Positions 1 to 11,431 of a stretch of 64,000 bases of DNA are shown in pieces. Origin of the DNA: Pseudomonas sp. URIL14HWK12:I12. GTDB taxonomy: Bacteria; Pseudomonadota; Gammaproteobacteria; Pseudomonadales; Pseudomonadaceae. The stretch's first letter is position 1. Each line of letters begins with the position of its first letter. The notes below the pieces were generated by a model. That model ran no database searches. It saw only the letters and a program-made list of their open reading frames with translations, and had not been told where the DNA came from. A program made the translations under genes and the position numbers. Location of the stretch: NCBI RefSeq assembly GCF_003097135.1, contig NZ_QEQL01000002.1:434001-498000 (forward strand). Direction: 5' to 3'.

Positions 1-139
1 TCGCGGCGCCCGCCAGGCTCAGGAGGATGCCGAAGGTCGCCAGCAGGGCTGCGAAGGCCGCGCCGATGCGCATGGGCCAGTGCCGCGGGCTGCGAGGGCG
101 AAGACGGCGAGCGTCAAAACCGTCGTCGGATAGCTTCAT
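1..139 (-). CDS. N-terminus of an unidentified membrane protein (partial)
   Basis: Only the first 46 codons lie in the window; the gene runs off the left edge. The reading frame starts with ATG (complement of 137-139) and encodes a charged cytoplasmic stretch (MKLSDDGFDARRLRPRS), followed from about residue 24 by a hydrophobic segment rich in Ala and Leu that looks like a first transmembrane helix. That architecture is common to membrane sensor proteins such as GGDEF/EAL or chemoreceptor proteins, but no diagnostic domain is visible, so no function is assigned. The ribosome binding site is weak. Confidence 0.6.
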   Translation of the reverse strand, partial: MKLSDDGFDARRLRPRSPRHWPMRIGAAFAALLATFGILLSLAGAA

Positions 140-242
140 TCTGTCGTCCGATTCTCTTGGATAGATATCGGCGGTTCGACCCAGCCTCGGCCCCTAGGTT
201 CCAAAACCGGCTGCAATTGCCAAGGCGCTGGCGGATGGGCGG

Positions 243-833
243 TCAGATGACGTCGGCTGTCATGGCCACTGCAGCGAAGTTATCGGCCATGGTTGCCATG
301 CCCACTTGCTTGACCTGTTCGGCGCTCAGCACCCCGCCCTTGTAGGGCAGGTTGCGGGTGGCGCAGGCGTCCTCGACCAGGGTGCAGCGGTAGCCGTAGT
401 CTTTGGAAGCACGCACGGTGGTGCTGATGCTGGAATGGGTCATGAACCCACAGACGATAAGGTCGACGCCGCCCAGGCTTTGCAGCACGTCGTGCAGGCC
501 TGTGTTGTTGAACGCATTGGGCATGCGTTTCTCGATGATGTGTTCACCTTCCAGCGGGGCAGCCTTGTCGATGAACTCACCACGCTCACCCTGGGGGTCG
601 AACAGCCCCCCAACGGTCCCCAAGTGCTTGACGTGCACGATCGGGCGATTTGCGGCGCGCGCGGCCTGAAGCAATTGAGCGATATGTTCGACGGCGTCTT
701 CAATGCCCGAAAGTTGCAGAGGGCCGCTGAGGTACTCCTTCTGAGCGTCTATGACCAGCAGCGTGGCATTGCTCAGCGTGAACGGCGAATGGCCGCGGCC
801 GCTGAGTTGAAACATCGTCTTCACATCGGACAT
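243..833 (-). CDS. Isochorismatase-fold cysteine-hydrolase family protein with Ser in place of Cys
   Basis: This 196-residue protein belongs by sequence to the isochorismatase/nicotinamidase-like hydrolases. The family triad is Asp-Lys-Cys. Here Asp29 (in LLVIDAQKEY) and Lys102 (in IEKRMPNAF) are present, but the motif usually reading GFMTHxCVSTT reads GFMTHSSISTT, so Ser135 sits where the nucleophilic Cys is expected. The start at 833 is chosen because AAGGAG lies seven bases upstream; the open frame extends further but without conservation. It stands alone, divergent from prmB. The substrate is unknown, and the protein may be an inactive or Ser-using relative. Confidence 0.85.
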   Translation of the reverse strand: MSDVKTMFQLSGRGHSPFTLSNATLLVIDAQKEYLSGPLQLSGIEDAVEHIAQLLQAARAANRPIVHVKHLGTVGGLFDPQGERGEFIDKAAPLEGEHIIEKRMPNAFNNTGLHDVLQSLGGVDLIVCGFMTHSSISTTVRASKDYGYRCTLVEDACATRNLPYKGGVLSAEQVKQVGMATMADNFAAVAMTADVI

Positions 834-944
834 CGAGTGCTCCTTGGCAGGGGGCTTTTGCGCATTGTCCCACTGCCGGGGCCTTCCTGTGAATCTCAAA
901 GATGAAAAGGTAGACTGTGTCGCTGAATTTTCTGGAGTAGCGCC

Positions 945-1862
945 GTGATCCATTCCCGCCTGCGTACCTTGCGTGACCACATCCGCTGGGCCGTCTCACG
1001 CTTCCATGCCGAAGAAGTGTTCTTCGGCCATGGCACCGACAACGCCTGGGACGAAGCGCGCCAGCTGGTGCTCGGGGCCCTGCATCTGCCTTGGGAGATC
1101 GCCGATGCCTACCTCGACTGCACACTGGAAGAAGACGAGGTCAGCCACGTGCAGCACCTGCTGCGGCGCCGCATCAAAGACCGCATTCCCACCGCTTACC
1201 TACTGGGCGAGGCATGGTTCTGTGGGCTCTCGTTCATCGTCGATGAGCGCGTTCTGGTGCCGCGCTCGCCGATCGCCGAATTGATCCAGGCACGCTTCTC
1301 GCCCTGGTTGCCGGCCGACCCGTCCCGGGTGCTCGACCTGTGCACCGGCTCGGGCTGCATCGGTATCGCTTGCGCCGAAGCCTTCCCGGAGGCCGAGGTG
1401 GTCCTGGGTGATTTGTCGTTCGATGCGCTGGAAGTCGCCAACCAGAACATTGAGCGCCATGGGCTGGAGGATCGCGTCTATACCGTGCAGGGCGACGGCT
1501 TCCAGGGCCTGCCAGGGCAACGCTTCGATCTGATCGTGTGCAACCCGCCTTACGTGGACGCCGAAGATTTCGCCGACATGCCGGCGGAGTATCACCACGA
1601 GCCGGCCATGGGCCTGGCGTGCGGTGACGACGGCCTGGACCTCGTCCGGCGCCTGCTGGCCGAGGCAGCCGACCATCTCAATGAGCGGGGCCTGCTGATC
1701 GTCGAGGTGGGCAACAGCCAGGTGCATGTCGAGGCGTTGTACCCTGAGGTCGATTTCTTCTGGCTGGCTTTCGAACAGGGTGGTCACGGGGTGTTCATGC
1801 TCAGCGCCGAGCAGTGCCGGGGCCATCAGGCCCTGTTCCGGAGCCGCCTGATTCAGGGATAG
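945..1862 (+). CDS. prmB: 50S ribosomal protein L3 N5-glutamine methyltransferase PrmB
   Basis: This 305-residue S-adenosylmethionine-dependent methyltransferase modifies a glutamine of ribosomal protein L3. The Rossmann SAM motif is [13 protein letters not shown] and the class-defining catalytic motif is CNPPYVD, the NPPY signature of glutamine/release-factor methyltransferases (HemK/PrmC/PrmB). PrmB is preferred over PrmC because of the N-terminal region with [12 protein letters not shown] and the full length. The start is GTG at 945 with GGAG eight bases upstream. Its last ten bases overlap the convergent NTF2-like gene. Confidence 0.9.
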   Translation: MIHSRLRTLRDHIRWAVSRFHAEEVFFGHGTDNAWDEARQLVLGALHLPWEIADAYLDCTLEEDEVSHVQHLLRRRIKDRIPTAYLLGEAWFCGLSFIVDERVLVPRSPIAELIQARFSPWLPADPSRVLDLCTGSGCIGIACAEAFPEAEVVLGDLSFDALEVANQNIERHGLEDRVYTVQGDGFQGLPGQRFDLIVCNPPYVDAEDFADMPAEYHHEPAMGLACGDDGLDLVRRLLAEAADHLNERGLLIVEVGNSQVHVEALYPEVDFFWLAFEQGGHGVFMLSAEQCRGHQALFRSRLIQG

Positions 1863-2260
1863 TCCTGAACCTGGTCGATCCAGTCGGTGAGGTTGTAGTA
1901 GTTGGTCACCCGGGCCACCTTGCCGCCCTTGATGTAGAAGAATGCCCCGGCCGGTAGCACATAGCGCTGGCCCCGGGCCTCGGGGAGGCCCTCGTCGCTG
2001 GCAAGGTACTCCCCGTGCACCACGAACTCTGCGGCGGCGCGCTGGCCATCGGCGCTGGGCATGATGACCAGGTCTGTCAGGCGTTCCCGATAGCAGCGGT
2101 TCATGTGTTCCATGAACGCTGCGAAGCGGGCCTTGCCCTGTTGCCGCTCGCCCTGGTTGATGTCGTGCACGACGTCGTCGGACAGCAAGGCGAGGAAGGC
2201 AGGCATGTCGCCGGCATTGAAGGCCTGGTAATAGGCGGCGATCAGTTCAGTCGTGCTCAT
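1853..2260 (-). CDS. NTF2-like/SnoaL-type protein (ketosteroid isomerase-related)
   Basis: A 135-residue single-domain protein with the usual opening of the NTF2-like fold ([24 protein letters not shown]) and a C-terminal segment ([13 protein letters not shown]) typical of ketosteroid isomerase-related proteins. Members are small cone-shaped enzymes or binding proteins with very diverse substrates, so the role cannot be read from sequence. AGGAAA upstream of the ATG supports the start. It converges with prmB and overlaps it by ten bases at the 3' ends. Confidence 0.8.
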   Translation of the reverse strand: MSTTELIAAYYQAFNAGDMPAFLALLSDDVVHDINQGERQQGKARFAAFMEHMNRCYRERLTDLVIMPSADGQRAAAEFVVHGEYLASDEGLPEARGQRYVLPAGAFFYIKGGKVARVTNYYNLTDWIDQVQDYP

Positions 2261-2365
2261 GGGGTTTCCTGTCGTCGGAGGAACAGTAGGGCTGCAGGCC
2301 CTATGCTAGTTTTTAAGGATGAGCCGGGCTTACCTGCCGGCGCCCCTTGCTTGCCTGAACGCCCC

Positions 2366-2953
2366 ATGCAGATCGAACTCTACCGAGGCGCTGCCATTGC
2401 GCCACACATTCCCGGCCTCGCCAGCCTTCGCATCGCTGTGTTCCGCGAGTATCCGTATCTTTACGACGGCACCCAAGACTACGAGCAACGCTACCTTGCT
2501 ACCTATACGGCAGCTGCCGACAGCCTGTGCGTGATCGTGCGTAGCGGGACCACCATCGTCGGTGCCGCCACGGGCGTTCCGTTGGCAGACGAGACCGACG
2601 AGGTCAAAGCTCCCTTCCTGGCTGCCGGGCGTGATATCGCACGGGTGTTCTATTTCGGTGAGTCCCTGCTGATGCCAGCCTTTCGCGGGCTGGGGCTGGG
2701 CAAACGCTTCTTCGCCGAGCGCCAGGCGCATGCGCAAGCGCTGGGCCGTTTCGACTGGTGCGCGTTTTGTGCTATCCAGCGCCCCGACGATCATCCCCGG
2801 CGGCCTCCGGGTTACTACCCGTTGCATGGCCTGTGGCGTGCGCAGGGCTACCAGCCGTTTCCAGACCTGCGTACCGAGTTTTTCTGGCGTGACCTGGACG
2901 AGACGACCGCTTCGGCCAAGCCGATGGCGTTCTGGATGAAACCGCTCACATGA
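2366..2953 (+). CDS. GNAT family N-acetyltransferase
   Basis: A 195-residue protein with the acetyl-CoA binding signature of GNAT enzymes around residues 105-130 (LLMPAFRGLGLGKRFFAERQAHA, the R/QxxGxG/A-type loop). The substrate is unknown. The start at 2366 gives the usual family N-terminus (MQIELYRGAAIAPHIPGL) but lacks a clear Shine-Dalgarno sequence; an in-frame ATG at 2303 is the alternative. Its stop overlaps the ATG of the next gene (ATGA at 2950-2953), so the two are translationally coupled and probably act on related small molecules. Confidence 0.8.
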   Translation: MQIELYRGAAIAPHIPGLASLRIAVFREYPYLYDGTQDYEQRYLATYTAAADSLCVIVRSGTTIVGAATGVPLADETDEVKAPFLAAGRDIARVFYFGESLLMPAFRGLGLGKRFFAERQAHAQALGRFDWCAFCAIQRPDDHPRRPPGYYPLHGLWRAQGYQPFPDLRTEFFWRDLDETTASAKPMAFWMKPLT

Positions 2954-3846
2954 TTCGCCTTGCCGCCTGCCAGTACGCCATCGAATGCCTGCAAACCTGG
3001 GGCGCCTATGAGCAGCACCTGGCCGCGCTCTGCCAGAACGCGGCTGGCCAAGGTGCGCAGCTGTTGCTGCTGCCCGAGTACGCGGGCCTGGTGTTAAGCG
3101 CGCAATTGGCGCCAGAGATGCGTAGCGACTTACACGCCTCGATCGCCGCCATTCAACCCTTGCTGCCACGTTGGCGAGCGTTGTGCGCTGACCTGGCGCG
3201 CACCCTGGGGGTATACCTTCAACCGGGCAGTGCACCGGTGCTCGACAGTGACGGCCATTACCGCAACCGAGCCTGGCTGTTCGGCCCGGAAGGCGAGCTG
3301 GGTCACCAGGACAAGTTGATAATGACCCGTTTCGAGCGGGAAGCCTGGGGCGTGGCCGGCGGCCGTGAGGGCCTTCGCTGTTTCGATACCGATCTCGGCC
3401 GCTTGGGCATCCTGATCTGTTACGACAATGAATTCCCGCTATTGGCGCGCCATCTGGCCGAAGCTGGGGCAGACCTCATACTGGCGCCCAGCTGCACCGA
3501 TACCGAAGCCGGCTACCACCGTGTGCGTATCGGCGCCCAGGCCCGTGCCCTGGAAAACCAGATCGCAGTGCTCCAGGCGCCGACTGTTGGGCTTGCGCCC
3601 TGGTCTCCGGCGCTCGACGAAAACATCGGCCGCGCCGGGCTCTATGTTCCGCCGGACTACGGCATGCCTGCAGATGGGGTGCTGGCAGAGTCGAGCCAAC
3701 TGTCTCCGGCCGCCAGCCAGTGGTTGCTGGCCGAGCTGGATATCGCCGGCCTGCGCAGGGTGCGTGAGCAGGGCCAGGTGTTCACCCGGCGCGACTGGCC
3801 TGAGCAGGCGGTGGCATTGCGGCCTTCGCCCATATCTGCACGCTGA
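2950..3846 (+). CDS. Carbon-nitrogen hydrolase (nitrilase superfamily)
   Basis: A 298-residue amidase of the nitrilase superfamily. The Glu-Lys-Cys triad is visible: Glu43 in LLPEYAG, Lys122 in HQDKLIMTRFE and Cys157 in ILICYDNEFP. The length fits a stand-alone cytoplasmic amidohydrolase such as those acting on omega-amides, N-carbamoyl compounds or deaminated glutathione; the exact substrate is not identifiable. It is coupled by a four-base overlap to the GNAT gene, suggesting an acetyltransferase plus amidase pair. Confidence 0.87.
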   Translation: MIRLAACQYAIECLQTWGAYEQHLAALCQNAAGQGAQLLLLPEYAGLVLSAQLAPEMRSDLHASIAAIQPLLPRWRALCADLARTLGVYLQPGSAPVLDSDGHYRNRAWLFGPEGELGHQDKLIMTRFEREAWGVAGGREGLRCFDTDLGRLGILICYDNEFPLLARHLAEAGADLILAPSCTDTEAGYHRVRIGAQARALENQIAVLQAPTVGLAPWSPALDENIGRAGLYVPPDYGMPADGVLAESSQLSPAASQWLLAELDIAGLRRVREQGQVFTRRDWPEQAVALRPSPISAR

Positions 3847-3970
3847 CCCTCTCGGCACGGGGCGATTCGTCAGATTAATTCATAATGTTACTGCTGGCGC
3901 TCCGCTCTACGCATAACCGTCACATTCGCCTTTCAGTATCCCAAGTAACCACTCACTTGCGGATGCCCCC

Positions 3971-5581
3971 GTGAACATACACACCCCTGCCCACGCTTCA
4001 GCCGTTACCCGGCCACCCATGGACCATGGCATGACCCCTCGCACCCGGCGGCTCTTCGCTGCGCTACTGTGCATCGGCCTGGCGGTCACCGCCTGGGGGA
4101 TCTTCACCGACGTCGACCACTCGGGCAGCGTCGCGCACACCTGGCTGCCCTTCATCTTGCTGGGCGTTGCGCTGGTGATCGCCTTGGGCTTCGAGTTCGT
4201 CAACGGTTTCCATGACACCGCCAATGCGGTGGCGACGGTTATCTACACCCATTCGCTGCCAGCCAATGTTGCGGTGGTGTGGTCCGGGGTATGTAACTTT
4301 GCCGGGGTGATGCTCTCGAGTGGGGCCGTGGCGTTCAGCGTGGTGGCGTTGTTGCCGGTAGACATGATTCTGCAGGTGGGCACTGGCGATGGTTTCATCA
4401 TGGTCTTCGCGCTGTTGATCGCCGCGATCCTGTGGAACCTGGGCACCTGGTGGCTGGGTTTGCCAGCGTCCTCATCGCACACCTTGATCGGCTCAATCCT
4501 CGGCGTGGGCATCGCCAGCGCGCTGCTCAATGGCCGTTCGGGCATGGAAGGTGTGGATTGGAGCCAGGTGCTGAAGGTTGGCTATGCGCTGCTGCTGTCG
4601 CCGCTGGTGGGCTTTTTTTGCGCAGCCATGCTGTTGCTGGCGATGCGCGTGCTGATCAAGCGCCGCGAGCTGTATCGCGAGCCTCAAGGCAACCGAGCGC
4701 CGCCGGCCTGGATACGCGGCTTGCTGATCCTGACGTGCAGCGGTGTATCGTTCGCTCACGGCTCCAACGATGGGCAAAAGGGCATGGGCCTGATCATGCT
4801 CATTCTGGTGGGCACCTTGCCGATGGCTTATGCACTCAACCGCGCGGTGCCGGCGACCCAAACCACCCAGTTCGTCGCCGTGGCACAGGTAACCCGCGAC
4901 AGCCTCGCCCAGGCCAGCCTTGGCGCGCCTGTACCGGCCGATGCCAACCAGGTGCTGCTCGAGTACCTGCACAGCAAGCAGGCACCGGCCAACCTGCTGC
5001 CGGCACTGGTGGGGGTGACCGACGGCATCGCCAGGCAGGTCAGGAACTACGGCACACTGAATAACGTACCCGCCCAGGCCATGCCTAACGTGCGCAACGA
5101 CATGTTCCTGGCGTCTGAAAGCCTGAAACTAATGAAGAAGCAAGGGCTGGATGCCGGCTGGCCGCTGGCCACACGCCAGAATGTAGAAGCCTTCACTCAG
5201 CAGATAACCGAAGCCACGCGGTTCATTCCGTTCTGGGTGAAAGTCGTGGTCGCCATCGCTCTTGGGCTCGGCACGCTGGTCGGTTGGAAACGCATCGTGA
5301 TCACGGTCGGTGAGCGTATCGGCAACACTCACCTGACCTATGCCCAGGGCGCGAGCGCCGAGCTGGTCGCCATGGGCACGATCGGGGTAGCCGATGCGTT
5401 CGGGTTGCCCGTCTCCACAACCCACGTACTTTCATCGGGCGTGGCAGGCACCATGGCCGCCAGTGGTAGCGGGCTGCAGTGGTCTACGATACGCAACCTT
5501 GCAATGGCCTGGGTGTTCACCCTGCCAGCTTCGATGTTGCTGGCAGGCGGGCTCTTCTGCCTGTTCCACGCGATATTTTAA
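3971..5581 (+). CDS. pitA: Inorganic phosphate transporter, PiT family
   Basis: A 536-residue polytopic inner-membrane protein of the low-affinity metal-phosphate:proton symporter family. The duplicated PiT signatures are present: an N-terminal copy (GFEFVNGFHDTANAVAT, about residue 75) and a C-terminal copy around GVADAFGLPVSTTH. About ten hydrophobic segments flank a large hydrophilic central loop (roughly residues 290-410). The GTG start at 3971 is followed by another Met at residue 17 that could also serve. The gene stands alone and converges with the zinc-ribbon gene. The symbol is by family, since Pit paralogues cannot be distinguished here. Confidence 0.9.
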   Translation: MNIHTPAHASAVTRPPMDHGMTPRTRRLFAALLCIGLAVTAWGIFTDVDHSGSVAHTWLPFILLGVALVIALGFEFVNGFHDTANAVATVIYTHSLPANVAVVWSGVCNFAGVMLSSGAVAFSVVALLPVDMILQVGTGDGFIMVFALLIAAILWNLGTWWLGLPASSSHTLIGSILGVGIASALLNGRSGMEGVDWSQVLKVGYALLLSPLVGFFCAAMLLLAMRVLIKRRELYREPQGNRAPPAWIRGLLILTCSGVSFAHGSNDGQKGMGLIMLILVGTLPMAYALNRAVPATQTTQFVAVAQVTRDSLAQASLGAPVPADANQVLLEYLHSKQAPANLLPALVGVTDGIARQVRNYGTLNNVPAQAMPNVRNDMFLASESLKLMKKQGLDAGWPLATRQNVEAFTQQITEATRFIPFWVKVVVAIALGLGTLVGWKRIVITVGERIGNTHLTYAQGASAELVAMGTIGVADAFGLPVSTTHVLSSGVAGTMAASGSGLQWSTIRNLAMAWVFTLPASMLLAGGLFCLFHAIF

Positions 5582-5597
5582 GCCAGGCGCTGGCGCT

Positions 5598-6020
5598 TTA
5601 GCAGCAAGGGCAGAAGTGCTTGCCGGCTTCGCTGCGCCAGCCCAGCTCTGCGATCCTCGCTTCGGCTGCCGGCGCCTTGCCGGCTTCACCCAGGCTCGCA
5701 TCGGCGGCGAACTCGAACGACAGCGGCTTTGCGCATTGGTCGCAGTGCACTTCCCAGGTGTAGATGCCCAGTTCCTTGAAGGCCGGCCCCGAAGCGACGG
5801 CTGTCCACTGGCCGACCGGGTTGATCAGGTGACGAACCTTTTCCACCGTCAGCCGCATGAACAGCTCCCGGCTGCCTTTAAGCGTGACCAGCAGCACATC
5901 GTCGGCACGTATCGCGCCGCCATTACCGGTGACCTGGTAACGCCCTGGCGACAGTGCGCGGCATTCGATCAGCGTATGGTGCGGGGTGAGCAGGCTGTAG
6001 CGGAAATCGTGTTCGACCAT
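5598..6020 (-). CDS. Conserved protein with C-terminal zinc-ribbon-like cysteines, function unknown
   Basis: This 140-residue protein has two CxxC-type pairs (CDQC near residue 97 and CPCC at the very C-terminus) that could form a zinc ribbon. The rest is an all-beta-looking N-terminal region with no recognised catalytic motif. The start is placed at 6020 because GGAG lies seven bases upstream; the longer open frame begins five codons earlier. It lies immediately upstream of gacS on the same strand only in the sense of adjacency: it is transcribed after gacS, 35 bases beyond the gacS stop codon. I do not recognise the function. Confidence 0.7.
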   Translation of the reverse strand: MVEHDFRYSLLTPHHTLIECRALSPGRYQVTGNGGAIRADDVLLVTLKGSRELFMRLTVEKVRHLINPVGQWTAVASGPAFKELGIYTWEVHCDQCAKPLSFEFAADASLGEAGKAPAAEARIAELGWRSEAGKHFCPCC

Positions 6021-6055
6021 GGTGGGCTCCGGCAAAAGGCGCGCATCCTATCACG

Positions 6056-8809
<2,754 letters not shown>

Positions 8810-8888
8810 GCCGGTTTCCCCTGGCAACAGCTAACGAGCTGCGAATGTATCACTTTGTTTGCCGGGCCGGGTGCTGGCATAGCCAGCC

Positions 8889-9743
8889 TCAGCCGTGCAG
8901 TTCCTCGGCGGCATAAAGGGTGTTTTCAAGCAGGCAGGCGCGGGTCATGGGGCCTACGCCGCCAGGTACCGGCGTGATCCAGCCTGCCCGTGGCAGGGCG
9001 GTGTCGTACACCACATCACCCACCAGGCGGCCGTCGGCCTGGCGGTTGATCCCCACGTCGATCACGATAGCGCCCGGCTTGATCCACTCGCCCTTCACCA
9101 GCCCCGCTTTGCCAGCGGCAACCACCACCAGGTCGGCGCGGCCCACATGGGCGGCTAGGTCTTGGGTGAAGCGGTGGGTAACGGTGACGGTGCAGCCTGC
9201 CAACAGCAGCTCCATGGCCATTGGCCGGCCAACGATGTTGGATGCGCCGACGACGACCGCGTCCATGCCGTAGAGGTCCTGGCCGGTGCTTTGCAGCAGG
9301 GTCATGATGCCTTTGGGCGTGCACGGGCGCAGCAGCGGGATGCGTTGGGCCAGGCGGCCCACGTTATAGGGGTGGAAGCCGTCGACGTCTTTGTCGGGCC
9401 GGATACGCTCGAGCAGGCGCGATGCATCCAGGTGCTCCGGCAGGGGCAATTGCAGCAGGATGCCGTCAACTTCGCCATCGGCGTTGAGGCGGTCGATCAA
9501 GGCCTCAAGCTCTGCCTGGGAGGTGCTGGCCGGCAGATCGTAGGCGTCTGAGCGAAAGCCGACCTCCTGGCAGTCCTTGCGCTTGTGGGAAACGTAGACC
9601 TGGGAAGCCGGATCGGTGCCCACCAGGATAACGGCCAGGCCTGGCAGGCGCAGGCCTTGCTCGCGGCGCTCGGCGACGCGCTGGGCGATCTGCTGGCGAA
9701 TGCCGGCGGCGATAGCCTTGCCGTCGATAAGTTGTGCTGTCAT
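8889..9743 (-). CDS. folD: Bifunctional methylenetetrahydrofolate dehydrogenase/cyclohydrolase FolD
   Basis: A 284-residue cytoplasmic enzyme that interconverts 5,10-methylene- and 10-formyl-tetrahydrofolate using NADP. The family signatures are intact: YVSHKRKDC with the cyclohydrolase Lys56, [20 protein letters not shown], the nucleotide-binding segment [14 protein letters not shown] and the C-terminal [12 protein letters not shown]. It supplies one-carbon units for purine synthesis, including PurN encoded elsewhere in the window. It is divergent from the tRNA operon, and the 270-base gap between them holds both promoters. Confidence 0.97.
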   Translation of the reverse strand: MTAQLIDGKAIAAGIRQQIAQRVAERREQGLRLPGLAVILVGTDPASQVYVSHKRKDCQEVGFRSDAYDLPASTSQAELEALIDRLNADGEVDGILLQLPLPEHLDASRLLERIRPDKDVDGFHPYNVGRLAQRIPLLRPCTPKGIMTLLQSTGQDLYGMDAVVVGASNIVGRPMAMELLLAGCTVTVTHRFTQDLAAHVGRADLVVVAAGKAGLVKGEWIKPGAIVIDVGINRQADGRLVGDVVYDTALPRAGWITPVPGGVGPMTRACLLENTLYAAEELHG

Positions 9744-9876
9744 GACGCGTTGGTAACCATCGCAGGGGTAGGGAACAAGGCCGGCTATTCTCGCACGGCG
9801 CGGCCCTGGCTCAAAGGCGTCTGCACGGGCGAAATCGCTAAGCCCTTTAAAAATCGAGTTTTTTTACACAAAGGTG

Positions 9877-9905
9877 TTGACGGGTCTCGGGGCCATCTAT
9901 AAGAT
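9877..9905 (+). promoter_or_regulatory. Sigma-70 promoter of the tRNA operon
   Basis: TTGACG at 9877-9882 and TAAGAT at 9900-9905 are separated by 17 bases, a near-consensus sigma-70 promoter pointing at the tRNA-Arg/His/Leu group. The GC-rich segment just after the -10 resembles a stringent discriminator, which would be expected for a stable-RNA promoter. The start site would lie near 9912, about 105 bases before the first tRNA. Confidence 0.6.
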
Positions 9906-10016
9906 TCGTCGCACTTGTCGGGCAGGGCCCAACGCCTGATACAGGCGAGCAGCGAAATCATTGATTTATCAATGTTTTTCCAGGTCCCGATTCGGCTTGA
10001 ACCGAGTCGAGCATAA

Positions 10017-10093
10017 GCGCCCGTAGCTCAGCTGGATAGAGCATCCGCCTTCTAAGCGGATGGTCGCAGGTTCGAGTCCTGCCGGGTGCGCCA
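10017..10093 (+). tRNA. tRNA-Arg (anticodon TCT)
   Basis: A complete cloverleaf of 77 bases including an encoded CCA. The acceptor GCGCCCG pairs with CGGGTGC (one G-T wobble), the D stem is GCTC/GAGC, the anticodon stem TCCGC/GCGGA encloses loop CTTCTAA with anticodon TCT, and the T arm is GCAGG-TTCGAGT-CCTGC. It reads AGA arginine codons. It is the first of three tRNAs sharing a promoter. Confidence 0.97.
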
Positions 10094-10128
10094 TTCTTGG
10101 CAGCTTTGGCAAGCAAGTAATGCAATAT

Positions 10129-10205
10129 GGTGGGCGTAGCTCAGTTGGTAGAGCACAGGATTGTGACTCCTGTTGTCGTGGGTTCGATCCCCATCGTCCA
10201 CCCCA
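10129..10205 (+). tRNA. tRNA-His (anticodon GTG)
   Basis: A complete cloverleaf including the extra 5' G (G-1 at 10129) that defines histidine tRNAs and faces C73. The acceptor GTGGGCG pairs with CGTCCAC, the anticodon stem CAGGA/TCCTG encloses loop TTGTGAC with anticodon GTG, the T arm is GTGGG-TTCGATC-CCCAT, and CCA is encoded. It lies 35 bases after tRNA-Arg. Confidence 0.97.
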
Positions 10206-10214
10206 TATTTCGAG

Positions 10215-10241
10215 AGGCGCCTGATTAATAATCCGGCGCCT
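10215..10241 (+). terminator. Hairpin between tRNA-His and tRNA-Leu
   Basis: AGGCGCC (10215-10221) pairs with GGCGCCT (10235-10241) around a 13-base loop and is followed by TTGCTTT. It could be a weak intrinsic terminator that sets tRNA-Leu dosage lower, or a processing signal. The T-run is imperfect, so a terminator role is uncertain. Confidence 0.4.
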
Positions 10242-10262
10242 TTGCTTTAAGATGACGTCTAT

Positions 10263-10347
10263 GCGGACGTGGTGAAATTGGTAGACACACTGGATTTAGG
10301 TTCCAGCGGCGCAAGCTGTAAGAGTTCGAGTCTCTTCGTCCGCACCA
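10263..10347 (+). tRNA. tRNA-Leu (anticodon TAG)
   Basis: An 85-base class II tRNA with acceptor GCGGACG/CGTCCGC, D arm, anticodon stem CTGGA/TCCAG enclosing loop TTTAGGT (anticodon TAG), a long variable arm (GCGGCGCAAGCTGT region), T arm GAG-TTCGAGT-CTC and encoded CCA. It reads CUN leucine codons and ends the tRNA group. Confidence 0.96.
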
Positions 10348-10646
10348 TTTTCAAATCAAGGATCACGAGCGTCCACGCGCTCCTTCCTTGGCGCGCTGGG
10401 TCGGCAGCGTGAACAAAGCTTGAACCTTCCTGTTCACGATCTTCGTCAGGATCCTGACTCCCTCCCCATGACCTGAGCCGGTGCCAAGCGCGACCGGTTC
10501 CGTGATCATCATCGTCAAATGCTGATGGCAATTTAAAAGTCCCACAAAGCCTTGGCTTCAGTCATTCCTGCGTCAGTATCGTGTTTTGCCTTGAAGCAAG
10601 CTCGTGGCTTGGGCAAAGGATGGTGCGGCTTGCATGCTTTCGAGCT
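10348..10646. other. Non-coding gap after tRNA-Leu
   Basis: About 300 bases between tRNA-Leu and the stop codon of the small exported protein. I see no gene I can defend. A 60-codon minus-strand frame (10363-10545) has no recognisable homology or convincing ribosome binding site. No direct repeat of the tRNA-Leu 3' end was noticed, so there is no sign of an integrated element here. Confidence 0.5.
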
Positions 10647-11009
10647 TCACAGGTCCAGATAAAGCGCTGAGGCGCCCTCGTAGATCGATTTCAAGGGTTT
10701 GTCTCGGCAATATTTTTCCAGATAAGCTGAAATGCTTTCGGAGTCTGGGGCCTCTTTCAAGGGGGCGTTCGCGTACCCGTGCAGGAACCCATTGGCCCCA
10801 CTCAGGAATCCTTGCGTCCAGGTCACCACGAAGTTTCTCGTCAGCTGCTCGTGTTTGTCCTGTGATTCAATGAATTTTCCGCAGCTCATGGTTCCATAGC
10901 CTGTCACGGTAATTTCGTCCCCGGGCGTACTGGCTGCTATGGCGCTTGAACACATTGAAGCTGCTATCAACGTGGCAACGTAGGTGGGGGTAAGTGTTTT
11001 CTTCATCAT
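10647..11009 (-). CDS. Small exported protein with one probable disulfide, function unknown
   Basis: A 120-residue protein with a classical signal peptide (MMKKTLTPTYVATLIAASMCSSAIA, cleavage near residue 25) and a short mature domain carrying two cysteines, one in YGTMSCGKFIE and one in YLEKYCRDKPL, that could form a disulfide. The pattern WTQGFLSGAN followed by DSESISAYLEKYC resembles a widespread group of small periplasmic proteins distantly like Rap1a/Tai-type immunity proteins; this is an impression, not a demonstrated homology. GGGAAGC lies just before the tandem start codons at 11009 and 11006. It stands alone, with no effector gene beside it. Confidence 0.7.
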   Translation of the reverse strand: MMKKTLTPTYVATLIAASMCSSAIAASTPGDEITVTGYGTMSCGKFIESQDKHEQLTRNFVVTWTQGFLSGANGFLHGYANAPLKEAPDSESISAYLEKYCRDKPLKSIYEGASALYLDL

Positions 11010-11431
11010 GCTTCCCAGTCTCGGGGGCTGTCATTCTCAAATCGATTATCCGGGCAATGGGATGCCGGTTTCCATCAATTCGGATTGTTGTGTAGCCGGT
11101 ATTGAGTATTGGGAATGCGCTCGGGCGCTGTGCTGGCGCAGGCAGTGGTGAAAGAGCCAATGAAGTAAGACGGCCCGAGTGTGCCACGAGGGGATACTGT
11201 TGCTAGCCCCGTCAGGCGAGCCAAAGCCTGCGAGGTTCAATACCGCGCTTGTAGAGGGCTCTATTGTAGGGCGCACCGCGCGGTGGTCATGCAAACATCC
11301 CCGCTACTGGCAATGCCACTATCATCGCAATCATCACCCAGCCCATCACCTGTTTCATCGCGCTGCCCCGGTAAGCTCTGCCTAGATACCCAGGCTATCG
11401 GCGCAGGTACATTTGCCTTGAGCGAGGCGGC
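11010..11431. other. Gap between the exported-protein gene and bphP
   Basis: About 420 bases, somewhat lower in GC than the flanking genes. It should contain the promoter of the minus-strand exported protein at its left end and the transcript end of bphP at its right end. The only coding potential I would consider is a 23-codon minus-strand peptide listed separately. No clear intrinsic terminator or repeat is visible. Confidence 0.5.
11287..11358 (-). CDS. Possible 23-residue membrane peptide
   Basis: A very short frame starting ATG at 11358 and ending TGA at 11287 encodes a positively charged N-terminus (MKQ) followed by one hydrophobic helix of Val, Met, Ile and Ala, the form of many bacterial small membrane proteins. 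It lies downstream of bphP on the same strand. Support is weak: the GGGG upstream of the start is a poor ribosome binding site, and a frame this short can arise by chance. Confidence 0.25.
   Translation of the reverse strand: MKQVMGWVMIAMIVALPVAGMFA

Noticed and set aside
10093..10128. Possible attachment site at the tRNA array
   Set aside because: No integrase gene and no repeat of a tRNA 3' end were found in the following 4 kb.
10363..10545. 60-codon minus-strand frame after tRNA-Leu
   Set aside because: No ribosome binding site and no recognised protein features; the overlapping frame through the tRNA is the usual antisense-tRNA artefact.
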